From Amylostereum areolatum (lineage: Eukaryota; Basidiomycota; Agaricomycetes; Russulales; Stereaceae), in contig SAXG01000015.1 of the NCBI GenBank assembly GCA_012932865.1, positions 1 to 64,000 on the forward strand: a DNA stretch of 64,000 bases. The letters are read 5' to 3'. The translations under genes and the position numbers were made by a program. A model generated the notes under the pieces. That model was not told where the DNA came from. It did no database searches and saw only the letters and a program-made list of their open reading frames with translations. Below are positions 11,722-20,758 of this stretch, one piece after another (positions within the stretch are counted from its first letter, which is position 1; the number at the start of each line of letters is the position of its first letter).

Positions 11722-12474
11722 ATGGGAGAGGAACACCAAGCCTTGGAAGAAGAAAACTTCCATTTCCCCGACTTCGACTTCGTGTATGAACGCGAAGAAT
11801 TCACAGCCGTCACCGAAATCGAACGTGACACCGCCATCACCGCCTACTTTGGCGACAACCTCTTCGACGCCCACAACTGGGTCTACGCCTCTGCGAGCAA
11901 CCCTGATTGGGGATTTCGGGTTCGAGTTGACTGGACTCGGATCATCGTATCAATTGAACAGGGCCATCCCCGGCTTGAGTTCCGGCCCTATTTCTCTGCA
12001 ATCTACCGGAACGAACAACTACCAAATCAGTGGTACGGGCCCCACACCCCCATCCCCATCTACACCACGACCAGCCCAGAAGGTGGGAGGCCAACGCCAA
12101 CGCCAAGCCCGCCACCGCAAGAAGAAGGCTTCTGGACAGCCCCCAGCAGTCCCCTCCCCTCAACCCACGAGGATTCAGATTCCAGCAGGTCCGCACCCAG
12201 TAGCTTGCGATCCCTGGACGGATCCCCGCGGAGTTATCCACTTGGGCCTTGGACCATCGGAGACGGAGGAGGAATTGGAAGCGAACTAGACGAAGTCGAC
12301 GACATCCTCGACCTATACCTCTCCGACACTACTACCCTCGTCGACGACGAATCCCTTGAATACGACCCCGACAACCTCGAGTGGGGAGAACCAGAAAACC
12401 TCAATAACAACGACTGGGATCAGATCCCCGTCCCCTACATCGCAACTCCGCCCCAAATCCCTCGCCCACTCTAA
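11722..12474 (+). CDS. Element B leader ORF upstream of gag, unknown function
   Basis: This is a 250-residue protein with no family that I recognise. The N-terminal ~100 residues are rich in aromatic and acidic residues. The C-terminal half is low-complexity (Pro/Ser/Thr, then very acidic). A stretch around residues 85-110, with the pattern R-x2-F-x-PY-x3-Y-x2-EQ-x-P then Y-x-P and IP, aligns with the leader ORF of A2 (40753-41298), so the ORF is shared between two families. Its TAA stop (12472-12474) is in the same frame as gag, with no further stop between them. B' has lost this region to the junction deletion, so there is no second copy to test for purifying selection. Confidence 0.65.
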   Translation: MGEEHQALEEENFHFPDFDFVYEREEFTAVTEIERDTAITAYFGDNLFDAHNWVYASASNPDWGFRVRVDWTRIIVSIEQGHPRLEFRPYFSAIYRNEQLPNQWYGPHTPIPIYTTTSPEGGRPTPTPSPPPQEEGFWTAPSSPLPSTHEDSDSSRSAPSSLRSLDGSPRSYPLGPWTIGDGGGIGSELDEVDDILDLYLSDTTTLVDDESLEYDPDNLEWGEPENLNNNDWDQIPVPYIATPPQIPRPL

Positions 12475-14196
12475 ACCGTGTCGTCCACTTACGGATTACG
12501 CCCCCGTAGTCCCCATCCCCTCCCCCGAGGAATCACCGAAGAATACCTCCGAAGGGAACGAAGATTTCTTTACTTCATCCACTTAGAAGGAGACGAAGAA
12601 GAAGACCAAGTCTACTTTGTTGACGGAGAGTGGTGTGCCGACGAAGAAGGGAATCAAGCCTTCACTGAAGACGACCTCGCACTCATCGCCCTAGACTACG
12701 ACCGACGCGAAGAACGTCTGAGGAACCAACCTCCCCCCGCACCACCCCCACCCCCACCGTATAACCCACCCCCTCGAACCTTCCAAGTCCAAACCCACAC
12801 CGGACCCCTACGACCCCGCTCCCCCCCCTCATCCGCCTGGAACAGAAGACGAGCCATGGCCGCCACTGTCCTCAACCGCCGTGCGGCCGATCAAACCAAC
12901 TGCCCCGCCAACATCGCCGCATTCGCCCCCGTCATCGGAAACACCCGCTACGCGTTCCTTAATGGAATAGCGTACGAAGTCGCCAAATTCGAATTCACCG
13001 ACGACCCATTAAATGGAACACAATGGGCCTATGTCGACGCCGGAAACTGGCACGCCTTCAGTGGCCTAATCATCGCCGCATTCACTCCTGCCGCCCCAGG
13101 AGCGCCTGCAGCCGCTACCGCTAAACGAAAAATCCACGCCGCCAAACCGCGGGAGTACAGCGGAAAATGTTCTGAATACGCGGACTTCAAACATGAAGTC
13201 ACCAGTTACATCGAAGCGGCCCCCCAAGACTTCATCAGTGAAATCGACCAAGTCCACTTCATCCTCAGTTACATGAGGGAAGGCGCCGCCAAGGAATGGG
13301 CGCGCAACTTCAAAGACGCCAATGTCCTCACCGCCGGAACCACAGTCACTATGGCCAACTTCATCACCGCCCTCGACGCCTCCTTCGTTAGCACCTCGGA
13401 TCAGCAGGACGCGCTCAATGAACTGGATCAGTTCAAAATGGGGAACAAATCAGCCGATGAATTCTTCGTCAAATTCGAACAAATCGCGCGACGCGCTAAC
13501 GTCATCCCCACCAACGACGACACCTGGTTTCTTTGTATTCTCAAAGCCAACATCAAGATAGAGATACTGAAGAACATCTTCCGCAGCCCGCCGGTCCCCA
13601 CCACATACACCGATTGGAAGAAACGCGTCACCGAGATGGACAATGCCTGGCGCAAAATCTCCGAAATGCACCGCGGACACCCCTCCTCCTCCACCCATAC
13701 CACCTCCAAACCCAAAGACGTCAAAGATGCCACGGGTACCATTCATGGAGGCGGTGGACAAGCCATAGACATAGGCGCCGTCGACACCAAGGGATGCTGC
13801 TTCAAATGTGGAATGACCAACCACATCTCCAAGGACTGCGAAGCGTCGGTCGAATACATCCGGAAAAAGTGGGGATGCGATCACTACAGCACGTCTCCCA
13901 ATTACAAAGGACCCCGCTCCTCGAACACCCCACGACCACCTCCCTTCAAACGCAACCCCAACCAGCAAGCACGGTCCCAGACCACGGAAGAATTCGCCTC
14001 GCCCAAAGAATGGATTAACACTCTGGACAACGAGCAGCGAAAGATGATCCTCCGCGCCCTGGTGGAAACCGACGGCAAAACCACGCCAACGCCCAAGACG
14101 GAAGCAAAGAAGAAGAAGAAAGACAAAGACAAGGTAGTCGACGACAGGAGCACCAAGAGCGGTGGATCGGATGCCGACGCGGAGTCGGATTTTTAG
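12475..14196 (+). CDS. Element B gag polyprotein
   Basis: The frame is open from just after the leader-ORF stop. The first good ATG is at 12856 (GCCATGG, MAATVLNRR), which I take as the likely Gag start. Codons 12475-12855 lack any ATG but still look coding, with a YF...LT/D pattern shared with families A and C. Downstream lie a capsid-like region, a zinc knuckle CFKCGMTNHISKDC (about 13798-13840) and a Lys-rich tail. Gag ends at TAG (14194-14196) straight after a five-T run, with pol open in the -1 frame. Eight of nine residue differences from B' gag are C-to-T or G-to-A changes in B, seven of them at CpG. Confidence 0.88.
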   Translation, partial: TVSSTYGLRPRSPHPLPRGITEEYLRRERRFLYFIHLEGDEEEDQVYFVDGEWCADEEGNQAFTEDDLALIALDYDRREERLRNQPPPAPPPPPPYNPPPRTFQVQTHTGPLRPRSPPSSAWNRRRAMAATVLNRRAADQTNCPANIAAFAPVIGNTRYAFLNGIAYEVAKFEFTDDPLNGTQWAYVDAGNWHAFSGLIIAAFTPAAPGAPAAATAKRKIHAAKPREYSGKCSEYADFKHEVTSYIEAAPQDFISEIDQVHFILSYMREGAAKEWARNFKDANVLTAGTTVTMANFITALDASFVSTSDQQDALNELDQFKMGNKSADEFFVKFEQIARRANVIPTNDDTWFLCILKANIKIEILKNIFRSPPVPTTYTDWKKRVTEMDNAWRKISEMHRGHPSSSTHTTSKPKDVKDATGTIHGGGGQAIDIGAVDTKGCCFKCGMTNHISKDCEASVEYIRKKWGCDHYSTSPNYKGPRSSNTPRPPPFKRNPNQQARSQTTEEFASPKEWINTLDNEQRKMILRALVETDGKTTPTPKTEAKKKKKDKDKVVDDRSTKSGGSDADAESDF

Positions 14197-14207
14197 AGGG
14201 GCGAAGG

Positions 14208-14840
14208 ATGAACACGGCATCCAACGCCTCGAAACCAGTTTCTCGATGGCCTCTTTCTCGCATTCTATCATCAGGACTCTCTGTACCCTCTCGCTTCCCT
14301 GACCCGGATTTCTTCAATCGCTGGCCCCATTTTCGTTTACGATCACATGTACATCCCTCTCTGGAAAAGGACTCGGTGAAGACCGAGACTACGACGCGCG
14401 ATGGCTGGGGCACGTCGCTGGACACAATTAAATCCCCTCCTCCCCCGTATGTGTCGCTCCGCACATCCAACACGACGATAAACTGTAGCCCAGGTGAGAA
14501 GCCTGCCCTCAAGAAGGACGAAGAAAGGAAGAAATTCCCGGTCGGATGGACGGCCTTCAACACCGTCGACTGGGCCGCCCCGAAAATCCTGGATCCAATC
14601 AAGCTGCGGACCTTCACATGGCCCGCGTTCAACCCCTTCCTCCGAGTGCCACCGGTGAAACTCCCTAAGACATCGCGCGCTCATGTGGGCACCATCCATG
14701 AGGAGGATACGGATGTCACCCAACCACCTCCCCGAGAGGAAAAGGGCATAGTTCGACCTCCTCAGGGCGGATACACGCCAGATCCTTCTTGCAAGGTCGG
14801 GGATACGAAGCCGGAAAACGGAGGACGGGGGTTGCATTGA
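14208..14840 (+). CDS. Element B gag-pol linker ORF (N-terminal pol, frame-broken)
   Basis: These 210 codons are in the -1 frame relative to gag and the frame is open back to the gag stop, so this is probably the N-terminus of the Pol polyprotein reached by -1 frameshifting. It is Pro- and Ser-rich, without a recognisable domain. It stops just before the main pol frame (14854). Compared with B' there is one extra G near 14821-14832, which puts the linker and pol out of phase here; B' reads on at this point but has its own extra T further down. Each copy therefore carries a private 1-bp lesion. Confidence 0.6.
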   Translation: MNTASNASKPVSRWPLSRILSSGLSVPSRFPDPDFFNRWPHFRLRSHVHPSLEKDSVKTETTTRDGWGTSLDTIKSPPPPYVSLRTSNTTINCSPGEKPALKKDEERKKFPVGWTAFNTVDWAAPKILDPIKLRTFTWPAFNPFLRVPPVKLPKTSRAHVGTIHEEDTDVTQPPPREEKGIVRPPQGGYTPDPSCKVGDTKPENGGRGLH

Positions 14841-14853
14841 CAGGGAAATCCCG

Positions 14854-17800
14854 GTGGACCCGAGTTTAGCTCGGGACAGGGGAGGCGCGATGGCAGGGGC
14901 GCCCCCCACAGGTGTAGATACGTCACGAAAATATGTGTTACCAAGAACTGCGCGATGGACCTTGAAACACTTAAGGGAAGACAAACCTGAAAGCGCGATC
15001 GCAGAACTACGGATATGGACTCATCATAAGCGACGAGAAGAAGCCACCCACGAAGCCGTTCAAGAGATCGGCCGAATGGGAGACGAACAAGCGATCCAAG
15101 CCTTGCACGAGCTTCACTCACCCATGAGGTTCATACGATCAAACGGACGACGAGAGCAGATCAACGTCCCCATCCGGCTCCAGTTCGGTCCAAAGACAGT
15201 AAACGCCCAGGCCCTAATCGATAGCGGATGTACGGGGTCATGCATTGACGAAGCCTTCGTCAAAAAACACGACATACCTACTAAGAAAACCGCACGACCG
15301 ATTCCGGTTAAAAACGCAGACGGAACCCACAACTCGGGAGGACCAATAACCGAGTACGTTACGGCGCATGTAACCATTCACGGGCACGAAGAAGACCTTG
15401 ACTTGGCGGTTTCACACCTCGGAATGAACGTCTACATCGGTCACGAATGGCTTCGACAGCACAACCCGTCGATCAATTGGACAGAAGGGACTATCACGTT
15501 CGACAGGTGCCCCCAGGAATGCCAACCCACGAAATTCAACATCGACGAGAAAGATGAGGAAACACCTGACGAAGTCTACCCTCTAGAAGAAGGCGAACAA
15601 TTATACGCCTTTGACTGGGAAGGTTACCAATCATCGACCTCGCTATACGTCAGGACACTTGCTTCGGACATCGCCATTGCGGAAAACGCGAAGAAAAAGG
15701 CTCAAACCTTCGCGGAACGCGTCCCCTCGGATTATCACGAATTTAAGGACATCTTCGACAAAGACGACTTTGATAAACTCCCAAAAAGACGACCTTGGGA
15801 CCACGCCATCGAACTCAAGCCCGATTTCACACCCGTAGATTGCAAAGTCTACCCATTAACGCTGGACGAGCAAGGGAAACTAGACGACTTTCTCGAAGAA
15901 AACCTACGCTCCGGACGCATCCGCAACTCAAAATCCCCGATGGCCTCACCGTTTTTCTTCATTAAAAAGAAAGACGGATCCCTCCGACCGGTGCAAGACT
16001 ACAGACGGCTTAACGACATGACCATAAAAAATCGTTATCCACTCCCACTCGTACAGGAACTCCTCGACAAGTTAAAAGGAGCCAAGGTATTCACCAAACT
16101 CGACGTACGATGGGGATACAACAACGTCCGTATCAAGGAAGGAGACGAATGGAAAGCCGCATTCCGCACCAACAAGGGACTCTTTGAACCAACGGTCATG
16201 TTTTTCGGCCTCACGAACTCGCCCGCCACCTTCCAAGCCATGATGAACGACCTCTTCCGAGACCTGATCCATGAAGGCATTGTAGTTGTCTACCTCGATG
16301 ACATCCTGATCTTTACGGAAACGCTTGAACAACACCGGCAGGCCGTCAAACAGGTACTCCAAATCCTACGCGACAACAACCTGTACCTAAAACCGGAAAA
16401 ATGCGACTTCGAGCAGGAAGAAATCGAATACCTAGGAATGATCGTAGGACACAGCAAGGTCCGAATGGACCCCGCCAAAGTCGCAGCTATTACCAACTGG
16501 ACCGCCCCCACGACAAAAAAACAATTACAATCATTCCTCGGATTCTGCAACTTCTACAGACGCTTTGTACCGGATTTCAGTCGAATCACGCATGACCTAA
16601 CCAAACTCACGGGTCATACGGACTGGGAATGGACAGACGCTCAACAAGTGGCCTTCGAAGAGCTCAAACGGCGAATCACATCACAACCGGTCCTAGCCAT
16701 TCCCACGGATGACGAAAAGTTCCGTGTCGAAGCCGATTCATCCGACTACGCCACCGGAGCAGTACTATCGCAGAAGCAAGCCAACGGCCACTGGCACCCC
16801 ATTGCCTACTTTTCCAAAGCACTGAGCCCAGCCGAACGCAACTACGAAATCTACGATAAGGAACTGCTAGCGATCATGTCGGCCCTAGACGAATGGCGAC
16901 AATACCTTATGGGTGCCCGACAACCGTTCGACATATGGACCGATCACCGTAACCTGACCTACTTCCGGAAGGCGCAGAAACTCAACCGACGACAAGCAAG
17001 ATGGTTAATGGAGTTACAGGAGTACGACTTCACCCTGACGCATAAAGCCGGCAACCAAATGGGCAAGCCCGACGCCATTTCACGACAGGCGGGGCTTAAA
17101 AAGGGGGAAAATGACAACAAGGACGTCGTCCTCCTTAAAACCGAGCTGTTTCGTGCACTCAGGACACCCGAAGGATCAGGAATAATGGTGGATGGACCGG
17201 AAAACGCCTTCATCACGCGCATAAAAGGGACAACCAAGCAGGATGACTCAGTAAAAAGAGCGCTAGCCATGAAAGTCAAGGGATGGAAGGAACAAGAAAA
17301 CAATCTTTTTACGTTCCAACAACGAATCTACGTACCCCGCGACAAAAAGCTACGCGCAGACATCATCCAGGCTCACCATGACGGACCACTCAATGGACAC
17401 CCAGGACGCTACAAGACACACGAACTCATCACGCGCAACTATTGGTGGCCGGCAATACGAGACGACGTACGAAAGTACGTCGAAGGCTGCGAAACGTGCC
17501 AACGGAACAAAATACGCCACGACCAAATAGCCGCCCCGCTGCATCCACACGAGCCTCCCAAGGGACCATGGGAGCACGTCTCAATCGACTTTGTCATGCC
17601 GTTACCCGTCTCAGAAGGATACGACGCCATCTGTAATGTCAACTGCATGGGCACCAAGCAAGTCGTATTCTGGGCCACAACCAAAGACCTCACCGAAGAC
17701 GAGTTAGCCAAAGAATTCTTACGCAATGTCGTGCCCCATCATGGTGTCCCGCGAAAGATCGTCAGCGACCGAGGCAGCGTATTCGTCTCCAAATTCACGA

Positions 17801-18687
17801 AAGCCTTGTGCGAACAACTGGGAATTGAAGCCAACCCCTCCACGGCGTACCACCCCCAAACCGATGGACAAACCGAACGCTCCAATATGACGATGGAAAA
17901 CTACCTCCGCATCTATGTAAACCATCGTCAGGACGACTGGGCCCATTTCCTACCCCTGGCCATGACCGCGTTCAACAATATGACCCATTCATCCATCGGC
18001 ATGTCCCCTAACTTCGCCAATTACGGTCGCGAACTCTACCTCGGAACAAATCCCCGCCGCGAAACAACCAACCCCACGGCCAACGAACTCGCCCAACGAA
18101 TGCGAGACATCTACACCGAAGCACGCTCCGCCCTCAAAGCCGCTCAAAATGATCAGAAGCGGTTCTATGATCGTAACAAAGCCGACCCCGTGGACTACCA
18201 TGTCGGGGACTTCGTATGGTTGGAAGCCAAAACTCGCGACGGACAGACGGTGATCCATACCGTACGACCAATGCAGAAGCTAGACGCCAAACGATTCGGG
18301 CCGTTCAAAGTTCTGAAAAAGGTTGGGGCATCGGCGTACCATCTTCAACTCCCAAAGACGTGGGGACGTAAACACCCAGTGTTCAACGAATCCCTCTTAT
18401 CACCGCACAACGGTCCTGCCTTCGACCAACAGAAAAAAGCACCACCTCCGCCCCCTGACCTTATCAAAGGAGAAGAATTCTACGAAGTAGAATCCATCGT
18501 CGACGTCCGTAGAAAGTCGAAACACCTCGAATTCCTGGTCCATTGGAAAGGGTACGATCAAAGTGAAGATACCTGGGAACCAAAGACAAATCTGGGGAAA
18601 GCCAAGAAACCCCTAGACGACTTCTACCGCCGCCACCCCACTGCCTTAAGACTGCTCAAATGGCTCCTCATACGCCGCTCACGATAG
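14854..18687 (+). CDS. Element B pol polyprotein (protease-RT-RNase H-integrase-chromodomain)
   Basis: This is a 1277-residue uninterrupted Pol. The aspartic protease motif D-S-G is at residues 123-125; reverse transcriptase has the YLDD box at 480-483; RNase H starts near 625 (EADSSDYATGAVLS). Integrase has an H-H-C-C zinc finger near 840-880 and a D,D,E core (IDFVMPLP near 911, SDRGSVF near 970, DGQTERSN near 1006). A chromodomain sits at about 1206-1265 (EEFYEVESIVD ... LVHWKGYDQSEDTWEP). RT-RNaseH-INT order plus the chromodomain place it in Ty3/gypsy chromoviruses, whose chromodomain guides integration to modified chromatin. The upstream 1-bp lesion separates it from gag, so this copy is probably not autonomous as it stands. 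Confidence 0.95.
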   Translation: MDPSLARDRGGAMAGAPPTGVDTSRKYVLPRTARWTLKHLREDKPESAIAELRIWTHHKRREEATHEAVQEIGRMGDEQAIQALHELHSPMRFIRSNGRREQINVPIRLQFGPKTVNAQALIDSGCTGSCIDEAFVKKHDIPTKKTARPIPVKNADGTHNSGGPITEYVTAHVTIHGHEEDLDLAVSHLGMNVYIGHEWLRQHNPSINWTEGTITFDRCPQECQPTKFNIDEKDEETPDEVYPLEEGEQLYAFDWEGYQSSTSLYVRTLASDIAIAENAKKKAQTFAERVPSDYHEFKDIFDKDDFDKLPKRRPWDHAIELKPDFTPVDCKVYPLTLDEQGKLDDFLEENLRSGRIRNSKSPMASPFFFIKKKDGSLRPVQDYRRLNDMTIKNRYPLPLVQELLDKLKGAKVFTKLDVRWGYNNVRIKEGDEWKAAFRTNKGLFEPTVMFFGLTNSPATFQAMMNDLFRDLIHEGIVVVYLDDILIFTETLEQHRQAVKQVLQILRDNNLYLKPEKCDFEQEEIEYLGMIVGHSKVRMDPAKVAAITNWTAPTTKKQLQSFLGFCNFYRRFVPDFSRITHDLTKLTGHTDWEWTDAQQVAFEELKRRITSQPVLAIPTDDEKFRVEADSSDYATGAVLSQKQANGHWHPIAYFSKALSPAERNYEIYDKELLAIMSALDEWRQYLMGARQPFDIWTDHRNLTYFRKAQKLNRRQARWLMELQEYDFTLTHKAGNQMGKPDAISRQAGLKKGENDNKDVVLLKTELFRALRTPEGSGIMVDGPENAFITRIKGTTKQDDSVKRALAMKVKGWKEQENNLFTFQQRIYVPRDKKLRADIIQAHHDGPLNGHPGRYKTHELITRNYWWPAIRDDVRKYVEGCETCQRNKIRHDQIAAPLHPHEPPKGPWEHVSIDFVMPLPVSEGYDAICNVNCMGTKQVVFWATTKDLTEDELAKEFLRNVVPHHGVPRKIVSDRGSVFVSKFTKALCEQLGIEANPSTAYHPQTDGQTERSNMTMENYLRIYVNHRQDDWAHFLPLAMTAFNNMTHSSIGMSPNFANYGRELYLGTNPRRETTNPTANELAQRMRDIYTEARSALKAAQNDQKRFYDRNKADPVDYHVGDFVWLEAKTRDGQTVIHTVRPMQKLDAKRFGPFKVLKKVGASAYHLQLPKTWGRKHPVFNESLLSPHNGPAFDQQKKAPPPPPDLIKGEEFYEVESIVDVRRKSKHLEFLVHWKGYDQSEDTWEPKTNLGKAKKPLDDFYRRHPTALRLLKWLLIRRSR

Positions 18688-18800
18688 AAGCCAACCATAC
18701 GATCATGAAGGCTGCCCATGAGCGTCTGGACAAACATCTTGTGTGCCGAAGGGTTTATCATTGGGATTCAACGAGGACGTTGAATCTAACGGGAAGGTGA

Positions 18801-19294
18801 TGTCATGAACGTTACCATTCCGGATATCTCGGACACCTCGGGGACCTCGGGGATAATATCCCAAATTCATTTTCATTTTCATTTCTATCTGACTACTCAT
18901 CACTTAGTAACACTCCGTCACTCCGGTGGAGACTCGGCTTATCCTTGCTCCTTCCTGACGTCATGACTCCAGGCTCGTCTTATCATCGCTTCCTTTGGCT
19001 CCACATGACATCATAATGCTGCGCATGACATCATGCCGCTCCGAACCCGGCTCATCCTTATTGTCTCGCTTACTGATCCTGCTGCGCATGTATCTATACT
19101 TAGCTCTGCTTACTGACCGCCGTGTGTCGTAGCTTACTAAGTGACTCTGCCTCGTAGTATATAAGGGCTCCGTTCCTCCTGTACATATTCCCCATCTCGA
19201 CCTAGTCAATACTACCGACCTTACCCCCCATCGTCCCTCTTCACTTGTGTCACACGTCGTCGCCTAGTGCTCGTCACTAAGGCCGTTGCTGACA
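18801..19294 (+). repeat. 3' LTR of element B (plus strand)
   Basis: This 494-bp LTR starts TGTCATGAAC and ends GCTGACA, after a purine-rich tract. It contains a TATA box (TATATAAG, near 19158-19165) and the predicted RNA 5' end ATCTCGACCT (19194-19203). Immediately to the right is the leader of B' on the opposite strand. Confidence 0.93.
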
Positions 19295-19736
19295 TACGGC
19301 AAGGGGATCGGGTGTCGAGGGATATGTCACTGGTCTTTCCAATCGCAAGACGGTCTGCCTCAGCCTTCTCGGCCTGTTGGCTGTCTCTTCGTTCAAGGGT
19401 CACGAGCCCAAGAACTTCTCGGGTCACTTTCCCTTTGTCGCTTTTACTAGCCTCCTACACCGTTAGGTGCACCTTCAACTGTCACGTCTGGGTTCTCGTG
19501 GTGTTCGAGGGGCCCCGAGTACGTGTAACGTAACGCGGTTACGTCAAGCTGGCGCCGCTGATGCGTGCACACGACCACAGAATCGGGGTGACTAGTCGCG
19601 TACGCTGGGGGTAATGATCCGAGGTGGCACAAAGGAAAAGTGGGGTTAGTAGCGCAATAAGGCGTCTACTACGGACAGGTATGCTATGATACGATGGTTG
19701 TCGGGTAGTGCGATGGTAGAGTAGATCTCGACCTTA
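19295..19736 (-). other. Leader of element B' (minus strand), separated from its body by B
   Basis: This is the reverse complement of the element B leader (11240-11689). It lies directly downstream of the minus-strand LTR at 19737-20229, so it is the 5' leader of B'. It ends at 19295 where the B 3' LTR begins. Rejoined to 4823-11078 it would give B' minus about 860 bp. It holds the intact family B primer site (minus-strand AGGTCGAGAT, 19725-19734), two bases from the LTR edge. Confidence 0.82.
19725..19734 (-). promoter_or_regulatory. Self-complementary primer-binding site of family B
   Basis: Ten bases starting two bases inside the LTR edge are exactly complementary to ATCTCGACCT in the R region of the same LTR (19828-19837), 37 bases downstream of the start of the TATA box (19866-19873). 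This is the arrangement expected for self-primed reverse transcription as in Tf1. No match to a usual tRNA 3' end was recognised by eye. Confidence 0.75.
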
Positions 19737-20229
19737 TGTCAGCAACGGCCTCAGTGACGAGCACTAGGCGACAACGTGTGACACAAGTGAAGAGGGATGA
19801 TGGGGGATAAGGTCGGTAGTATTGACCAGGTCGAGATGAGGAGTATGTACAGGAGGAACGGAGTCCTTATATACTACGAGGCGGAGTCACTTAGTAAGCT
19901 ATGACACACGGCGGTCAGTAAGCGATGCTAAGTATAGATACATGCGAAGCAAGATCAGTAAGCGAGACAATAAGGATGAGCCGGGTCCGGAGCGGCATGA
20001 TGTCATGCGCAGCGTTAGGATGTTATGTGGAGTCAAAGGAAGCGACGATAAGACGAGCCTGGAGTCATGACGTCAGGAAGGAGCAAGGATAAGCCGAGTC
20101 TCCACCGGAGTGACGGAGTATTACTAAATGATGAGTAGTCAGATAGAAATGAAAATAAAAATGAATTGGGATATTATCCCCGAGGTCCCCGAGATGCCCG
20201 AGATGTCCGGAATGGTAACATTCATGACA
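19737..20229 (-). repeat. 5' LTR of element B' (minus strand)
   Basis: This 493-bp LTR is co-oriented with 4327-4822, with TGTCA/TGACA ends. It lies at the right edge of the B/B' nest and interrupts the hypothetical gene at 20230-20540. The bases beyond it (CGCTC) do not match those beyond the other B' LTR. Confidence 0.92.
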
Positions 20230-20540
20230 CGCTCGACCCGACCATCCCGAGAGCGTTGGACGTTGAAGAGGGCTGTGATAAGCCGGGGATACTCATTGAT
20301 GTTCAGGGCGCGGGCCTCGTCAATGTAGCAGGCCAGAATTTGTTTCTAGACTTGTGTTAGAGTGAGTCAGAAAAGAAAAAAGAAACGCACAAAGTAGCGG
20401 CTAAATGCCTTCCACCACTTGACGTTCGGCTCTCCTTGTGTGTTGGTGAGCGCGTGTACTGCAGTGAGGAGCTTGGCCTCGAGCCGCACGAATGTCGGTG
20501 AAAACGGGTGACTGTCGACGTCGAGAGGCGGGGAGGACAT
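20230..20540 (-). pseudogene. Lineage-specific WW-motif protein, 5' part, cut by B' LTR
   Basis: This is the 5' part of a minus-strand gene starting MSSPPLDVDSHPFSP. Exon 1 is 20391-20540 (50 codons, ending SRYF) and exon 2 starts at 20345 after an intron with good GT and AG ends. Exon 2 runs into the LTR at 20229, so the rest of the protein is lost. The N-terminus aligns with the protein at 32539-34372 (pattern D-hydrophobic-D ... F-S-x-T ... E-x3-L-x2-A ... W/F-W). An in-frame ATG also exists at 20603; I prefer 20540 because the paralogue starts about six residues before the same D-x-D. It is divergently transcribed from the gene at 20759. Function unknown. Confidence 0.55.
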
Positions 20541-20758
20541 GGCGATGAAAGGAGAAGAGGAGCAGCCCACAGAGCGAACTAACTTAACGTGCGGTGTTGC
20601 CACGTCAGGTCACGTGACCATCTCGGCAACGGCAGACCTAAGCAAACGCGTCTGCCGACAAGTCGCGTCACACCCTCTTCCTCACCGCCCCTCCCCTTCC
20701 CTCTCCCCTGTTAACGTCTTTTTTCGCATCTCCCATTGTTCCACTGTCCCCTGACACC

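Larger units (their letters stand above)
11079..19294 (+). mobile_element. Element B, Ty3/gypsy chromovirus (plus strand)
   Basis: This is a family B element lacking only part of its 5' LTR. In order: partial LTR (to 11239), leader (11240-11721), leader ORF (11722-12474), gag (open 12475-14196), a linker open in the -1 frame (14208-14840), pol (14854-18687), an AG-rich tract (18790-18800) and a complete 3' LTR (18801-19294). The long uninterrupted gag and pol frames suggest fairly recent insertion. It lies head to head inside B'. Confidence 0.9.
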
